A DNA stretch of 64,000 nt from Rummeliibacillus suwonensis (GCF_007896435.1 NZ_VCBL01000002.1:392001-456000); one strand, 5' to 3'; numbered from the stretch's first letter, positions 34,607 through 45,687 are shown. Notes: a model not told the origin generated them from the sequence alone. Program-made: numbers and translations.

Positions 34607-34656
34607 CGGATCTTAGATAATGCTCATGTAATAACTTTCAGAACACTTGGTACCCT

Positions 34657-35712
34657 TTAAGTTAAAATGGGTCTCTTTTCATCCCAAACTGTACTTGGAA
34701 TTTCACGTTTTAAAACAGGGATGACCTCCGTGGCGAATCTTTCAAGTTGTTCTTGCTGTTCTTCTGCAGTTAAACCTTCCACACTGATTGCTTGAACTTG
34801 GTGACCAAAAGCTTCATAATAATTCAATATTTTTTCGATAACCTGATCAGCACTACCTACTAATGCCGATCCGTTTTGGATATGATCTTCTAAATCTTTA
34901 AATGGTGATTCATTCAATTTAGAAGCCTCCGTATTCATATACGCATTATAGTATGGGCGATAACGCTTTATGGCTTCTTCCGAAGTATTTGCTAGATATA
35001 ACCCTCTAGCTCCTGCCCCGACAATAGCATTTTTAGCATCATAACCATAAAAGTCTAAACGTTCACGATAATGGTCGATTAACGCCTTATACTTCGCTTG
35101 TGGATGGAATGTGTTGGATGAAAAAATAGGGTCGCCATTTTTGGCAGCAAGCTCCGTAGAAAGCTTACTTGATGCACTGCCATGCCAAATGCGGATATTT
35201 TTTTGCAATGGTCTAGGTTCGGTTGTTACCTGCGTTAAAGGTGTCCGGAATTTCCCTTCCCAAGTCACATTTTCTTCATGCCATAGTTTTTTTAATAGAT
35301 CATACTTTTCAGCCAATGCTTCCCATTGTTCTTCCTCTTTAATACCAAATAGAGGATAGTGGCGTGGATCATTTCCCTTTCCAATCATCAAATCCAATCG
35401 CCCACCAGCCAAATGATCAAGTGTGGCATAATCTTCAGCCACACGAACTGGATCGAGTACGCTCAATACTGTAACGGTCGTTAATAGACGAATTTTTGAT
35501 GTATTAGCCGCAATAGCTGTTAGCAAAACAGCTGGTGAAGAAGAAAGAAACGGTGTACCATGTCTCTCCCCTACGCCATAACCATCATATCCAAGACTTT
35601 CAGCTAATTTAGCTTGCCGGATCGTGTTTTGAAGAAATTGTTGCGTTGTGATTGTTTTGCCTGTTAACTTATTGGGAATGTTCTGAAGCAAGTTAAATAG
35701 AACAAATTTCAT
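34657..35712 (-). CDS. luciferase-like flavin monooxygenase (LLM)
   Basis: 351 residues, bacterial-luciferase fold. ESLGYDGYGVGERHG, LDHLAGGRLDLMIGKG and a C-terminal GSADQVIEKI are typical of the LLM class (PF00296). It would oxidise a small substrate with reduced flavin from a partner reductase. It is the last gene after a dipeptide-type ABC importer and a glutaredoxin, so an imported organosulfur compound is a likely substrate. AAAAATGGAGG precedes ATG. Confidence 0.85.
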   Translation of the reverse strand: MKFVLFNLLQNIPNKLTGKTITTQQFLQNTIRQAKLAESLGYDGYGVGERHGTPFLSSSPAVLLTAIAANTSKIRLLTTVTVLSVLDPVRVAEDYATLDHLAGGRLDLMIGKGNDPRHYPLFGIKEEEQWEALAEKYDLLKKLWHEENVTWEGKFRTPLTQVTTEPRPLQKNIRIWHGSASSKLSTELAAKNGDPIFSSNTFHPQAKYKALIDHYRERLDFYGYDAKNAIVGAGARGLYLANTSEEAIKRYRPYYNAYMNTEASKLNESPFKDLEDHIQNGSALVGSADQVIEKILNYYEAFGHQVQAISVEGLTAEEQQEQLERFATEVIPVLKREIPSTVWDEKRPILT

Positions 35713-35783
35713 TTTTAATAGCCTCCATTTTTAATATGTGTAACTGAAACAAGTAATTTTAAAAGGATTGATCATCTATCATC

Positions 35784-37448
35784 TTATTTGGTTAAATTAA
35801 CATCATAGAATGATGGATAACCAATTGAATCGAATTGAAGGCCTTGTACATCTGGAGTTGTCGCCACTGTATATGGGAATACATATACTGGAATACTTGC
35901 CACATCCTCAATCAATATCTTTTGAACCTTCTTATAAAGTTCTTTTCGTTTTTCTACATCAAATTCAACGGATGCTTGTTCAAGCAAATGATCAACTTCT
36001 TTATTTTTATACCATCCTATATTAATACCGCCTTTGCCGTATATTTGTTTAGAATGATAGAATAGCGTCAAATCTTCTGGATCAAGAGCTACGCGGCTAT
36101 TGCCTCGTAAATCGTATGCTGTCTTATCAGCAAGAAGCGCTTGAACCTCTGTAGAAGTTTGAATCTTCACATCAACCCCTACTTCTTTCAATTGTTCTTT
36201 CACCATCAATGAAATATCTTGGCGTTTTTCTCGGTTTATCGCATCATCAAGAATTCTCAATGTTAAAGTTTTACCGTCTTTTTTACGGAATCCATCTGAA
36301 TCCTTTTTCCAGCCCAATTCATCAAATGCTTTATTGGCTTGTTCAACATCATAAGTCTTTTGATTTTCTAAAGTATTGTCATAACCAAGAGTTGCAGGTG
36401 TAATAACAGACCAAGCTCTTTTGTAGGTACCCAAATAGAGCGTTTTAACAATACGATCAACATCAATACTTTGTTTTAATGCTTGGCGAGCTTTTACATC
36501 ATTCCATGGAGCAGTTGTGTTATTGACAAAAAGTGTATAAGATAACCCAGCTGCTTCAGCCTCCCACAGCTTTAATTGTTTGCCTTTTTTGATCGAAACA
36601 ATATCTTGTGGTGGTACTGTTTCTGCAGCCTTTATTTGCCCACTCTGTACACTACCAATACGTGTTGCCTCTTCTGATACAATTTTAAATGTCAATTTAT
36701 CTAAATAAGCTGCACCTTCATGTTGAGCAAGAGGGTATTGTCCGTGGTAATCTTTGAACTTAGATAGTACGATTTTGTTATTTGCTGAAAGCTCTTCAAA
36801 CTTGAATGGACCTGTTCCTACAGGATGCAAGCCAAACTGACTTCCATATTTTTTGGCAGCTTTAGGTGATACGATGGATAAATTAGAATGAGCTAATATA
36901 GCTAAGAAACTAGCAGATGGATGTTTCAGTTCGATTTTCACTGTGTAATCATCTACTACTTTTACTGATTTCACTGGCTCTGTATAAACACTAGCAGTAA
37001 GTGCTTTCGTAGCTGGATCAGCAATTCGCTCAAAATTATATTTTACTGCCTCTGCATTAAATGGCTCTCCATCTTGGAACTTTACATCTTTTCTTAATTT
37101 TAAAGTATAGGTCTTTTTGTCATTAGACACATTCCACTCAGTAGCAAGCCATGGTTGGATTTCATTATTTTCATCTTTATAAACAAGTGATTCAAAAATG
37201 CTCTTAATGACACGCGTTGCAACCGCCATACCGCTGACGTGAGGATCTAAAGTATCCGGTGCAGTCGCTAAAGCGTAAGTAAGTTCTCCCCCTTCTTTTG
37301 GAGCCTTTTCTTTTTCATCAGCCTGTGTATTATTAGAACTAGAGGTCTTTGATCCTGCATCTCCATTAGAAGAACATCCCGCTAGTAAGAGCGCTAGACT
37401 CAGGGTCAATAAAAATATGGATAATAAAGACTTTCTTATTTTCAACAT
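35784..37448 (-). CDS. ABC importer substrate-binding lipoprotein (peptide/nickel family)
   Basis: 554 residues: signal with lipobox LLLAGC, then a family-5 solute-binding protein (ATAPDTLDPHVSG, DGEPFNAEAVKYNFERI, HPVGTGPFKFEEL). It captures the ligand outside and delivers it to the permeases encoded upstream. The ligand could be a peptide, glutathione-like thiol or another organosulfur compound given the LLM and glutaredoxin genes. It lies 26 bases after the ATPase gene in the same operon. Confidence 0.9.
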   Translation of the reverse strand: MLKIRKSLLSIFLLTLSLALLLAGCSSNGDAGSKTSSSNNTQADEKEKAPKEGGELTYALATAPDTLDPHVSGMAVATRVIKSIFESLVYKDENNEIQPWLATEWNVSNDKKTYTLKLRKDVKFQDGEPFNAEAVKYNFERIADPATKALTASVYTEPVKSVKVVDDYTVKIELKHPSASFLAILAHSNLSIVSPKAAKKYGSQFGLHPVGTGPFKFEELSANNKIVLSKFKDYHGQYPLAQHEGAAYLDKLTFKIVSEEATRIGSVQSGQIKAAETVPPQDIVSIKKGKQLKLWEAEAAGLSYTLFVNNTTAPWNDVKARQALKQSIDVDRIVKTLYLGTYKRAWSVITPATLGYDNTLENQKTYDVEQANKAFDELGWKKDSDGFRKKDGKTLTLRILDDAINREKRQDISLMVKEQLKEVGVDVKIQTSTEVQALLADKTAYDLRGNSRVALDPEDLTLFYHSKQIYGKGGINIGWYKNKEVDHLLEQASVEFDVEKRKELYKKVQKILIEDVASIPVYVFPYTVATTPDVQGLQFDSIGYPSFYDVNLTK

Positions 37449-37474
37449 AACTATTCATCCTCTCAACGATCGTT

Positions 37475-39499
37475 TCAATCGACTTTTCTTTTTTCTGCAT
37501 AATGACATGCCGCAAAATGGGCTGTTTGATATTCCTTTAACGTAGGTACTTCTTTATGACATAATTCTGTAGCAAATGGACATCTTGTACGAAACGCACA
37601 ACCAGATGGTGGATCAGAGGGTGATGGTATTTCGCCCTTCAATGTATCTATTTGATGTGTACCGATCGTTTCAATACTTGGAATTGATTTGATCAAGCCT
37701 GATGTGTATGGGTGTAAAGGGTTTTCAAATAATTCTTCGCTTGAAGCAATTTCAACTATTTTCCCTAAATACATCACACCAATACGATCCGAAATATGCC
37801 GAACGACATTTAAGTTGTGCCCGATAAACAGATAGGTCAATCCTGATGATTGCTGTAATTCTTTTAAAAGATTAATAATTTGTGCTTGTACCGAAACATC
37901 TAAAGCAGAAACAGCTTCATCCGCTAACACAAATGAGGGATTAGCTGCCATGGCTCTGGCAATACCAATTCTTTGCCGTTGCCCGCCAGAAAATTCATGC
38001 GGATGTCGGTCGATCCATTCTGGTTCTAGGCCTACTTTCACCATAAGTTCTTTTACAGCCGCTAAAATTTCCTTCCTACTTTGTTTTTTTAAGTGCGTTT
38101 TTAAAGGCTCCGCAATAATACTGCCGATTGTCCATTTCGGATCAAGAGAACCATACGGATCTTGAAAAATCACTTGCATTTCTCGGCGCTTTTGGCGTAA
38201 TTCACGATGATTGAATGCAGCTAGAGATTGGCCATCGAATAACACTTCACCGTCTGTAGGTTTTTCCAATTGTAAAAGTGTTCGGCCAAATGTCGATTTA
38301 CCACTGCCCGATTCCCCTACCAATCCAAATGTTTCTCCTTTATAAATCTTTAGGGAAACATGATCGACTGCTTTAATCGTTTTATGAGAATGTTTGATAG
38401 GGTAATACTTACTTAGCTCGCGAACCTCGAACAATGGCTCCTGTTCAGTGACTTCTTGTTGAATAGGGATCGTTTCTTGCGTTCGCCCCAGTTGTAATTC
38501 ATCGTGAAACTTATTTTCATGATTGATCAGTTCACTCGTATGCCAGCATGCACTCTGTTGCCCATCAATATTTTTTAACGGCGGACTTTCTAAACGACAT
38601 TTTTCCGTTGCAAAGGGACATCTTGGATGGAAACGACAACCGCTCGGGATATTTGATAAACTAGGGATCGTTCCTTCTATAGAGAATAATTTAGTTTCCT
38701 TTTTAGCATCTAGCTTTGGAATGGATTGCAGCAATCCGCTTGTATATGGATGATGTGGTTGCGAGAAAATTTTTTCAACCTTTCCCTCTTCTACAATTGT
38801 GCCAGCATACATCACAACAATTCGGTCGGCCAACTGTGCAGCCACTCCTAAATCATGTGTGATCAATAGCACGGCCATATGAAATTCCTTTTTTAAAGAA
38901 TTTAATAATTCAATAATTTGCGATTGGATGGTCACATCTAAGGCAGTAGTCGGCTCATCCGCAATCAGCAAATCAGGATTACAGGATAGAGCCATAGCGA
39001 TCATAGCCCGTTGTAGCATTCCACCCGATAACTCGTTTGGGTATTGCTTCATCCTGATTACAGGCTCAGATAACCCAACTTTTTTTAATAATTCGATGCC
39101 TCTTTGCCAAGCTTCCTTTTTCGAAAGTTTCAAGTGCTTCACAATCGTTTCAACAATCTGATCACCTATTGTAAAAACAGGATCAAAAGCCGATGAAGGT
39201 TCCTGAAAAATCATAGCGATTTTTTTGCCTCGAATACGATTTAAATCTCTCTTAGTTAATAGGTTTAAATCTTGATCTTCCAGTTGAATAGATCCTTTCG
39301 AAATCACACCATTTTCATCATCTATTAAGCGCATGATCGCTTTTGAAGTTACGGATTTGCCGCTTCCTGATTCTCCAACTATGCATACCGTTTCACTAGG
39401 CTTAATAGTTAAAGAAATATTAGAAATGGCTGTTAATAAGCCTCTTTTTGTTTTAAAATCTACTGTTAACTCGCTTACATTTAATAATGGTTTCCCCAA
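37475..39499 (-). CDS. fused double ABC ATPase (DppD-DppF type)
   Basis: 674 residues with two complete ATPase halves. First half: Walker [12 protein letters not shown], signature LSGGMLQRA, Walker [13 protein letters not shown]. Second half: [21 protein letters not shown] and [12 protein letters not shown]. Each half ends in the oligopeptide-type C-terminal domain with Cys-rich [15 protein letters not shown] or [15 protein letters not shown]. Both ATPases of the importer are thus fused in one chain. Gap to the permease gene is 13 bases. Confidence 0.93.
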   Translation of the reverse strand: MGKPLLNVSELTVDFKTKRGLLTAISNISLTIKPSETVCIVGESGSGKSVTSKAIMRLIDDENGVISKGSIQLEDQDLNLLTKRDLNRIRGKKIAMIFQEPSSAFDPVFTIGDQIVETIVKHLKLSKKEAWQRGIELLKKVGLSEPVIRMKQYPNELSGGMLQRAMIAMALSCNPDLLIADEPTTALDVTIQSQIIELLNSLKKEFHMAVLLITHDLGVAAQLADRIVVMYAGTIVEEGKVEKIFSQPHHPYTSGLLQSIPKLDAKKETKLFSIEGTIPSLSNIPSGCRFHPRCPFATEKCRLESPPLKNIDGQQSACWHTSELINHENKFHDELQLGRTQETIPIQQEVTEQEPLFEVRELSKYYPIKHSHKTIKAVDHVSLKIYKGETFGLVGESGSGKSTFGRTLLQLEKPTDGEVLFDGQSLAAFNHRELRQKRREMQVIFQDPYGSLDPKWTIGSIIAEPLKTHLKKQSRKEILAAVKELMVKVGLEPEWIDRHPHEFSGGQRQRIGIARAMAANPSFVLADEAVSALDVSVQAQIINLLKELQQSSGLTYLFIGHNLNVVRHISDRIGVMYLGKIVEIASSEELFENPLHPYTSGLIKSIPSIETIGTHQIDTLKGEIPSPSDPPSGCAFRTRCPFATELCHKEVPTLKEYQTAHFAACHYAEKRKVD

Positions 39500-39512
39500 G
39501 GTACATCACCCC

Positions 39513-40406
39513 CTACTCTATTCTTTTTTTCGGATCAAAATAATCCCTTAAACTATCACCAATGATGTTGACAGCTAACACAAATAGAGCAATCGCAAGT
39601 CCTGGGAAAGTAGCAATCCACCAACCAGCAGTTAAATAGTTTCGGCCTTGTGAGAGCAAAAGCCCCCAATCTGGTATATCCCTTATCACACCTAACCCTA
39701 AAAAACTTAATCCTGCACTGGTTAAAATAGCAGTTCCTAAACCATTTGTTGCCATTACGATCAATGGTGAATAAGAATTAGGCAAAATATGTTTTAAAAA
39801 AATAATATAGCTTGGTGTACCGATGGATCGAGAAGCTAATATAAAAGGGCGATTTTTAATACTCAATATCTGTCCTCTCATGACTCTTGCATAACCGGGA
39901 ATAGCTGATATTGTAATAGCTATGACCAAATTTACAAAGCTAGGTCCCATCGCTGCAGCCAGAGCTAATGCTAACAAAATACTTGGGATGGTTTGAATGA
40001 TTTCCACAATACGCATGAAAATCACATCCATAAATCCACCAATATATCCTACAATCATGCCTAACGCACTACCAACTAAACTACTTACTAATACTGCACA
40101 AATGCCGACTAACAAAGAAGCCCTACTACCATAGACAACTAAACTAAAAACATCCCTACCAAAATAATCTGTACCAAATAAATGCTTGAACGATGGTGCT
40201 TGTAAAATTTGATCAGCCTGCATCGTTGTAGGTGTATATGGTGTGATCCATCCTGGTATAATTGAACAACTACCTAAAAAAATAATAACGAGAATGGACA
40301 ACCATAGGAATATATTGCTGAACTTCGGTGAATGTAATATCATAGGCTTTTTCTTTAATATCGTGACATCCTTGTGATTCTTATACTCTGAAATAACCTG
40401 TCTCAT
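39513..40406 (-). CDS. ABC importer permease, DppC/OppC type
   Basis: 297 residues, about six membrane helices, with the N-terminal OppC cap (residues 20-70) and the coupling loop in VRGQILSIKNRPFI-like form (MRGQILSIKNRPFILASRSIG). Pairs with the permease encoded 3 bases upstream. GGGAGG precedes ATG. Confidence 0.92.
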   Translation of the reverse strand: MRQVISEYKNHKDVTILKKKPMILHSPKFSNIFLWLSILVIIFLGSCSIIPGWITPYTPTTMQADQILQAPSFKHLFGTDYFGRDVFSLVVYGSRASLLVGICAVLVSSLVGSALGMIVGYIGGFMDVIFMRIVEIIQTIPSILLALALAAAMGPSFVNLVIAITISAIPGYARVMRGQILSIKNRPFILASRSIGTPSYIIFLKHILPNSYSPLIVMATNGLGTAILTSAGLSFLGLGVIRDIPDWGLLLSQGRNYLTAGWWIATFPGLAIALFVLAVNIIGDSLRDYFDPKKRIE

Positions 40407-40409
40407 ACA

Positions 40410-41342
40410 TTACCTCCCTATCTGTCTACGAATCCGTGGATCTATAACTGAGTAAGAAATATCGACCAATAAGTTTATGACAACATAAAATATAGCTGTG
40501 AAGAATACGACTCCCTGAACAATTGGCAAATCTTTTGCAATGATAGCGTCTGCTACTAAACGGCCAATCCCTTTTCTAGCAAATACTGTTTCGATGACTA
40601 CAGTTCCTCCTAAAAAGTCGCCGATAATTACACCAATGATCGTAATAGCAGGAATGAGTGCATTACGTAATGCATGTCTATAGATAACCATTCTTTCAGA
40701 AAGCCCTTTTGCGCGTAGAGTCTGGATAAAATTCTCGCTAATAATTTCCAGCATACTATTACGAACAACTCGAACGATGAACCCTGCCCCTACAAGCCCC
40801 AGAGTAATGGATGGAAGAACTAAAGTGGAAAAGCCCTCAGACCCCATTGCTGGAAACCATCCTAAAGAAATTGAAAAAATAAGAATAAGTAATATACCAG
40901 ACCAAAATGTTGGCATTGAAATACCAAATAAACCGATCACTCTTGCCACATAATCAATGACTGTATTTTGATGTACTGCTGCTAGTACACCTAATGTCAA
41001 ACCAACAATCATAGCGATTAAAATGCTTGTTAATGTAAGCGAAAGGGTTGCCGGAAACTGTGTGATGATTTTATCGATAACAGGTTCTCCATCAATTGCG
41101 GATGCCCCAAAGTCACCATGTAAAATACCAATGATATAATGGGAAAATTGTGTATAAAAAGGCTGATTCAGTCCCAATTCTTTTCTTAAATTTTCTGCTA
41201 TCTCTGGATTCGAGGCATTGGATGCTGATAATGAATCCACGACATCCGTTGGTAAAAAATAATTAATAGAAAAAACAGCGAGCAATGAACCAAATAATAC
41301 AAATAGAGCGGTACAACAACGATTAATCAATAATTTTAACAT
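40410..41342 (-). CDS. ABC importer permease, DppB/OppB type
   Basis: 310 residues, about six helices, with the DppB signature after the first helix (GLNQPFYTQFSHYIIGILHGDFG) and coupling helix (FIQTLRAKGLSERMVIYRHALRNALIP). It forms the membrane channel with the next gene's product. It follows the glutaredoxin gene after 82 bases. Confidence 0.92.
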   Translation of the reverse strand: MLKLLINRCCTALFVLFGSLLAVFSINYFLPTDVVDSLSASNASNPEIAENLRKELGLNQPFYTQFSHYIIGILHGDFGASAIDGEPVIDKIITQFPATLSLTLTSILIAMIVGLTLGVLAAVHQNTVIDYVARVIGLFGISMPTFWSGILLILIFSISLGWFPAMGSEGFSTLVLPSITLGLVGAGFIVRVVRNSMLEIISENFIQTLRAKGLSERMVIYRHALRNALIPAITIIGVIIGDFLGGTVVIETVFARKGIGRLVADAIIAKDLPIVQGVVFFTAIFYVVINLLVDISYSVIDPRIRRQIGR

Positions 41343-41424
41343 CTTCCACTATCCTTTCTTCCACAAGGTACAGCAGAAAGTATTTGCGTATTCCTTATCC
41401 TAAATGCTGTTTTGGATTGACCCT

Positions 41425-41703
41425 CTATTTAGATGGGGCAACTTCACTTGCTGCTTGTAATGCATTTTCTAAATGTTCGATTCCTATTTCTGTTACACCT
41501 TGAAATTGGTTGTTAACGCCAAGTTCTACGACTGGTACATGGCGAACGCCGTATTTAACATCTAAAATATCGCGAAATTCATCGTGATCTGTTACATCGA
41601 CCACTTGGTATTCCAAATGATGTTTCTTTAAATAATCCTTTACGTCATTGCAGTAACTGCATCCCTTTTTTGCCCAAACGACGATTGATAATTGTTGTGC
41701 CAT
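41425..41703 (-). CDS. glutaredoxin-like redoxin 1 (YtnI-like)
   Basis: 92 residues with a C15-S-Y-C18 redox pair and the cis-Pro loop RHVPVVE. It is very similar to the redoxin at 47561 (about three quarters of positions the same). In B. subtilis the ytnI redoxin is part of the ytm operon for organosulfur compounds, probably reducing disulfides or helping C-S cleavage. GGAGGAG precedes ATG. It leads the dipeptide-type importer module. Confidence 0.85.
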   Translation of the reverse strand: MAQQLSIVVWAKKGCSYCNDVKDYLKKHHLEYQVVDVTDHDEFRDILDVKYGVRHVPVVELGVNNQFQGVTEIGIEHLENALQAASEVAPSK

Positions 41704-41814
41704 TTAAAACTCCTCCATTCAAAATTTTGTTTATTCTGTCAGACGCGTTGATTAGGAAAAAATAAGATAAATATGAGCATAAATATGAAAAATCCCCTAT
41801 TTTAAGCTTCCATT

Positions 41815-42025
41815 TATATAGATTGGAGCGGAGGCTTGCTCGACTCCTCGAAAATGCATGCGCATTTCCTTCGTGCGGTGTGGATTCAGGAAGCCAATTC
41901 AATGTTCCGCGGGAAAAGCGAGACAGCTGAGACCCTGCACGAGCGCAGCGAAGGAAGCGGCTCAGCGCTCGCTCGCAGGAAAGCGAGCAAGCCGTAGCGG
42001 AAATCAGCCGATTATCTATATTTCA
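41815..42025 (+). repeat. GC-rich Bacillaceae-type repeat (R3)
   Basis: GATTGGAGCGGAGGC..., CTCCTCGAAAATGCATGCGC, GGAAAAGCGAGACAGCTGAG, GCTCAGCGCTCGCTCGCAGG and CCGTAGCGGAAATCAGC are parts of a widespread Bacillaceae intergenic repeat. Flanks ATATAGAT and ATCTATAT form an inverted pair. Its left part (CCTCGAAAATGCATGC, CTTCGTGCGGTGT) is shared with the R1/R2 elements. It separates the two sulfur modules. Confidence 0.75.
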
Positions 42026-42338
42026 ATAGATAAAATTGGATAATAAACACAAACGTACCTGATACCCTTTTCTTTAAAAATATTTAAAACAGTCATTAAA
42101 TTTTTCTGAATATCAAAGCGATGACATTTTGCTTTAAAACGCGCTTTGGAATTCTTTTGTGTAATCATGTTGAACGCCTAGTTTTTCGTACAAGTCAATC
42201 TTCTATTTTTTGTAACTATCGTTATGTCAATGGCTAGCAACTAGAATATCGCGCAACCCCTTGTGATAAGGGATCGATTGTGATAATGCTCTCCATAAAA
42301 TTCCTTTTCTTCTCCAAATAATATCTAGATTTTGCCTT
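42026..42338. other. intergenic region after the permease gene
   Basis: No supported gene. A minus-strand stretch at about 42130-42200 reads KIDLYEKLGVQHDYTKEF before a stop and may be a remnant. No terminator was clear. Confidence 0.25.
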
Positions 42339-43046
42339 TTAAAATGCGCTTCTACTATAGGACTTTGCCTTCTTTTCAAGAAAATATGCAATGGTTTCAA
42401 TGATCAGCGTAATCGCCCAGTAAATAATCCCAGCAGCTATAAAAGCTTCTAGAAACTTTAAATTCTTTGAAGCAACTATATTAGCGGCGCCAGTAATTTC
42501 CTTTTGTGAAACAAGAAAGGCAATGGAGGTCGTATGCAAAAAGCCAATGATAAGATTCGTTATATTCGGAACAGATTGAGCGAGTGCCTGTGGTAAGATA
42601 ATCCTTTTTACAACTTGGAATGTATTCATACCAATTGTATAAGCCGCTTCGATTTGACCTTTTGAAACGCTTGAGATCCCCGATCGAATAATTTCAGATA
42701 AGTAAGATCCGGCAGTCAAAGATAATGCTGTTATCACAAATACTACAATTGGTACATGATTTGATTGGAAAGGTAAATTGAATTTCTTGATGACATAATC
42801 TAAAAGAATAGGAAATCCAAAATAGATCACCATAATGTGCATAATTGCAGGCGTGCCTCTAAAAAAAGAAACATAGAAATTAGCTATTGGGCTTAAAAAT
42901 TTTATGTTATGAGCTCTTATCAAAGCTACAGCTAAACCAATCAAAAACCCAACCACAATAGGTACAAATGTAAGTATTAGAGTTAAAGGAACCGCCTTTA
43001 AAATTTCTTTGAAAGCAATCCATACAAAAGAAAAATCAATAACCAT
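42339..43046 (-). CDS. polar amino-acid ABC permease 2 (YtmM-like)
   Basis: 235 residues from the ATG with AGGGGG seven bases upstream (an earlier ATG at 43064 overlaps the previous stop but lacks a site). HisM-type permease with five helices and coupling motif QIEAAYTIGMNTFQVVKRIILPQA. Works with the permease at 43061. Family and order match the cystine importer of ytm/tcy operons. Confidence 0.88.
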   Translation of the reverse strand: MVIDFSFVWIAFKEILKAVPLTLILTFVPIVVGFLIGLAVALIRAHNIKFLSPIANFYVSFFRGTPAIMHIMVIYFGFPILLDYVIKKFNLPFQSNHVPIVVFVITALSLTAGSYLSEIIRSGISSVSKGQIEAAYTIGMNTFQVVKRIILPQALAQSVPNITNLIIGFLHTTSIAFLVSQKEITGAANIVASKNLKFLEAFIAAGIIYWAITLIIETIAYFLEKKAKSYSRSAF

Positions 43047-43060
43047 ACTGTTGCCCCCTA

Positions 43061-43765
43061 TCAAATAGAAGAAATGCCCTGAGAATGATAACGATTCAAA
43101 TATTTCTCAGAAACACTGAACACTTTTTCGAATAGCAGCACTATTACGTAATACACGATCGATAATGAAATATATACCTCTAAAGCATGTGCTGTAGATG
43201 CAATCAACGTTTCACCTCTACCCATCATATCCATCACACCAATAGTGAAAGCTAACGAAGTATCTTTCAGAGAACCAATAACCGAATTGGCCATATTCGG
43301 AAAGGCAATTCGAATCGCTTGTGGAAATACAATTCTAAAAAAACTTTGGATAGGTTTCATGCCAACGGAATAGGCTGCTTCGGTCTGCCCAACGTCAATT
43401 GCTTGAATGGCGCTTCGAAAAATCTCTGCAAAAATAGCACCGTGACTTAATGAATACGTAATGATGACAAAATAAAGAGCATCCATCCTAGTGATATCAA
43501 TATCCCATATACTCAAAAATGCTGGTAAACCGTAATAAACTAGAAAAAGTTGAATAAGAATGGGGGTTCCTCTTATGAATGAAATGTATACTGTAACGAT
43601 CTGCCTTGCTATTGGAACATGAAAGAGTTTTGGTAATGCTACGATTATTCCAAGGATCGTTCCGAACAGGATTGAGAAACATAAAATTTCTAAGGTCACA
43701 CCTAAGTATTTTACGAGCATAGGAATAAACTCAATGATTAGCGCGGGATCGAATGCTTTCCCCAT
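43061..43765 (-). CDS. polar amino-acid ABC permease 1 (YtmL-like)
   Basis: 234 residues, five helices, coupling motif QTEAAYSVGMKPIQSFFRIVFPQA typical of HisQ/M-type permeases for cystine and other polar amino acids. AAAGGAGGTGAG precedes ATG. It lies 33 bases after the binding-protein gene. Confidence 0.88.
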   Translation of the reverse strand: MGKAFDPALIIEFIPMLVKYLGVTLEILCFSILFGTILGIIVALPKLFHVPIARQIVTVYISFIRGTPILIQLFLVYYGLPAFLSIWDIDITRMDALYFVIITYSLSHGAIFAEIFRSAIQAIDVGQTEAAYSVGMKPIQSFFRIVFPQAIRIAFPNMANSVIGSLKDTSLAFTIGVMDMMGRGETLIASTAHALEVYISLSIVYYVIVLLFEKVFSVSEKYLNRYHSQGISSI

Positions 43766-43798
43766 CCACTCACCTCCTTTAAAACTTTCTCAACGATA

Positions 43799-44617
43799 TT
43801 AAAAATCTACTGAGTAATCTGCTCCAAGCCATTTTTTACTCAATTCACTAACGACTCCTTCTTTTTTTAACTCTTTTAATGCCTCATCGATTCGATTGGA
43901 AAGCGTTGTTTCATCTTTATTTAATAAGAAATATACTTTAGAATTTAATAATGTATCGCCAACGACCTTTTGTTGTGCATCTACTTGCTCATTATTGAAA
44001 TCCACTGCAAATGGCGTTGAAATAAGCGCATCAATTCTTCCCTTTTTCAACTGTTCATTACTATCAGCTGAACTAGATCCATACACGATTTTGGCTCCTA
44101 AATGATGTTTTTTATTGTAATCTTCTATAAACACAGCGGAGTTACTAGTTGCCGTGACACTTACTTTCTTACCTTTTAAATCATTAATCGATTTAATCTC
44201 ATTGTTTCCCTTAAAAACGGTTACTTTTAGTGGGAAAACATTATACGGTTCTTTGTTGAATAGAAACTTTTCTTGCCTTTCCTTATTGACTTCCATTTGA
44301 TGTGCGATTAGATCGATTTTTTTGGTTTGTAGGCTTAATAACAAGTTTGAAAATTCCATCGTTTTGAACTTGAATTTATATTCTGGAAGCTTTTTATCGA
44401 TTGCTCGTACAATTTCAACATCATACCCTGTCAGCTTGCCGTTTTTATCGATAAAGCAAACATTGGGAAATTGTGTACCTGTCCCAACAATAATGGTTTT
44501 GACCTTAGAAGAACTTCCATTTTCCTTTTCATCTGATTGCGCTTTAGAAGAACATGCACCTAATAAAGCAATTGAGGAGATCATGACTCCAATCCAAAGT
44601 TTTTTTATATGTTTCAT
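43799..44617 (-). CDS. amino-acid/cystine-type solute-binding lipoprotein
   Basis: 272 residues: lipobox LLGACSS, then a family-3 binding protein (GKLTGYDVEIVRAI, MEVNKERQEKFLFNKEPYN, GRIDALISTPFAVDF). It presents a cystine-like or S-substituted cysteine ligand to the permeases; ligand inferred from the ytm-like context. AAGGAGATG precedes ATG. It is 98 bases after the ATPase gene. Confidence 0.88.
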   Translation of the reverse strand: MKHIKKLWIGVMISSIALLGACSSKAQSDEKENGSSSKVKTIIVGTGTQFPNVCFIDKNGKLTGYDVEIVRAIDKKLPEYKFKFKTMEFSNLLLSLQTKKIDLIAHQMEVNKERQEKFLFNKEPYNVFPLKVTVFKGNNEIKSINDLKGKKVSVTATSNSAVFIEDYNKKHHLGAKIVYGSSSADSNEQLKKGRIDALISTPFAVDFNNEQVDAQQKVVGDTLLNSKVYFLLNKDETTLSNRIDEALKELKKEGVVSELSKKWLGADYSVDF

Positions 44618-44715
44618 CCGTTCATCTCCTTATTTATATTATTCTAATTTGTTTACTATGATTTATAGTGAAAACGTAATATATTTATGCACAAAATGGT
44701 CATGACCATGCCATT

Positions 44716-45468
44716 TTAGATTGAATAATCCAATTCAGGTGTCATTCGTTTTAAAAACTGCTTCGTTCGTTCTTCTTTTTGTTCTGTAAAGATTTGTTGT
44801 GGAATACCTTCTTCAACCACTACACCGCCATCCATAAAGATGATTCTATTAGATATTTCTCTCGCAAAATTCATCTCATGAGTAACGATAATCATTGTTT
44901 TTCCTTCTCGAGCGATTTTAGCAATGACCGCTAATACTTCTCCTACTAATTCAGGATCGAGAGCTGAAGTTGGTTCATCAAATAAGATAACTTCTGGATT
45001 CAAGGCAAGTGCTCTAGCAATTCCCACGCGTTGCTGTTGCCCGCCTGATAACTGACTAGGGTAAGCATCGATTTTATTTTCCAATCCTACTTTTTGCAAA
45101 ACTTTAAGTGCCTTCTCTTTAGCTTCACTGACACTCTTTTTTTGCACCACAACAAGCCCTTCCATTACATTTTGTAATGCCGTTTTATGTTGAAATAAAT
45201 TATAACCTTGGAAGACCATTGCAGATTTTTTTCGTAATTGATAGACTTCCTTTTTATTTACTTTTCGTGCGTTGATCGAAACATCGTCAATTATGATTTC
45301 CCCTTCATCTGGACTTTCTAGATAATTCAGACATCTCAAAAGCGTTGTTTTCCCTGAGCCACTCGGCCCTAAAATCGAGATGATCTCACCCTTTTCAACG
45401 TGTATATTGATTCCCTTTAATACTTCGTTATGTCCAAAGCTCTTCTTCAGCCCTACAATATCAATCAT
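44716..45468 (-). CDS. polar amino-acid ABC ATPase (YtmN/TcyN-like)
   Basis: 250 residues from the ATG after GGGAGGGG; the longer frame to 45537 is unlikely. Walker [13 protein letters not shown], signature [15 protein letters not shown], Walker [14 protein letters not shown]. It energises the importer encoded next. The IS and repeat copies lie upstream, between it and the redoxin gene, so it may be cut off from the rest of the operon. Confidence 0.92.
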   Translation of the reverse strand: MIDIVGLKKSFGHNEVLKGINIHVEKGEIISILGPSGSGKTTLLRCLNYLESPDEGEIIIDDVSINARKVNKKEVYQLRKKSAMVFQGYNLFQHKTALQNVMEGLVVVQKKSVSEAKEKALKVLQKVGLENKIDAYPSQLSGGQQQRVGIARALALNPEVILFDEPTSALDPELVGEVLAVIAKIAREGKTMIIVTHEMNFAREISNRIIFMDGGVVVEEGIPQQIFTEQKEERTKQFLKRMTPELDYSI

Positions 45469-45548
45469 TGTACCCCTCCCTCTCTTGAATATTTTTTTGC
45501 TTAAGTAACCCTGAACCGAAAACCTAGTATTGTTCACTTATATGTCAG

Positions 45549-45687
45549 ATAAAGTGAAGCTTCCATTAGTGGGGGGTTTTCTTCATCCCCCACTGATGGT
45601 TAGCTAAACCAATCGGGCTTTTACGGGCAGTTGATCTCCCACCTATCTTTCTCGTTTCTCTCTAAACCTTGAGGTGGGGGTCTTACT
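45549..45687 (+). repeat. ATAAAG hairpin repeat interrupted by an IS (copy E, left)
   Basis: A short form begins ATAAAGTGAAGCTTCCATTA and stops at GGGGGTCTTACT, where the IS begins. The rest (GCCCGTTAACGCGGGATAAA, 47387-47406) resumes past the IS. Bases 45678-45687 (GGGTCTTACT) are the target duplication. Confidence 0.92.
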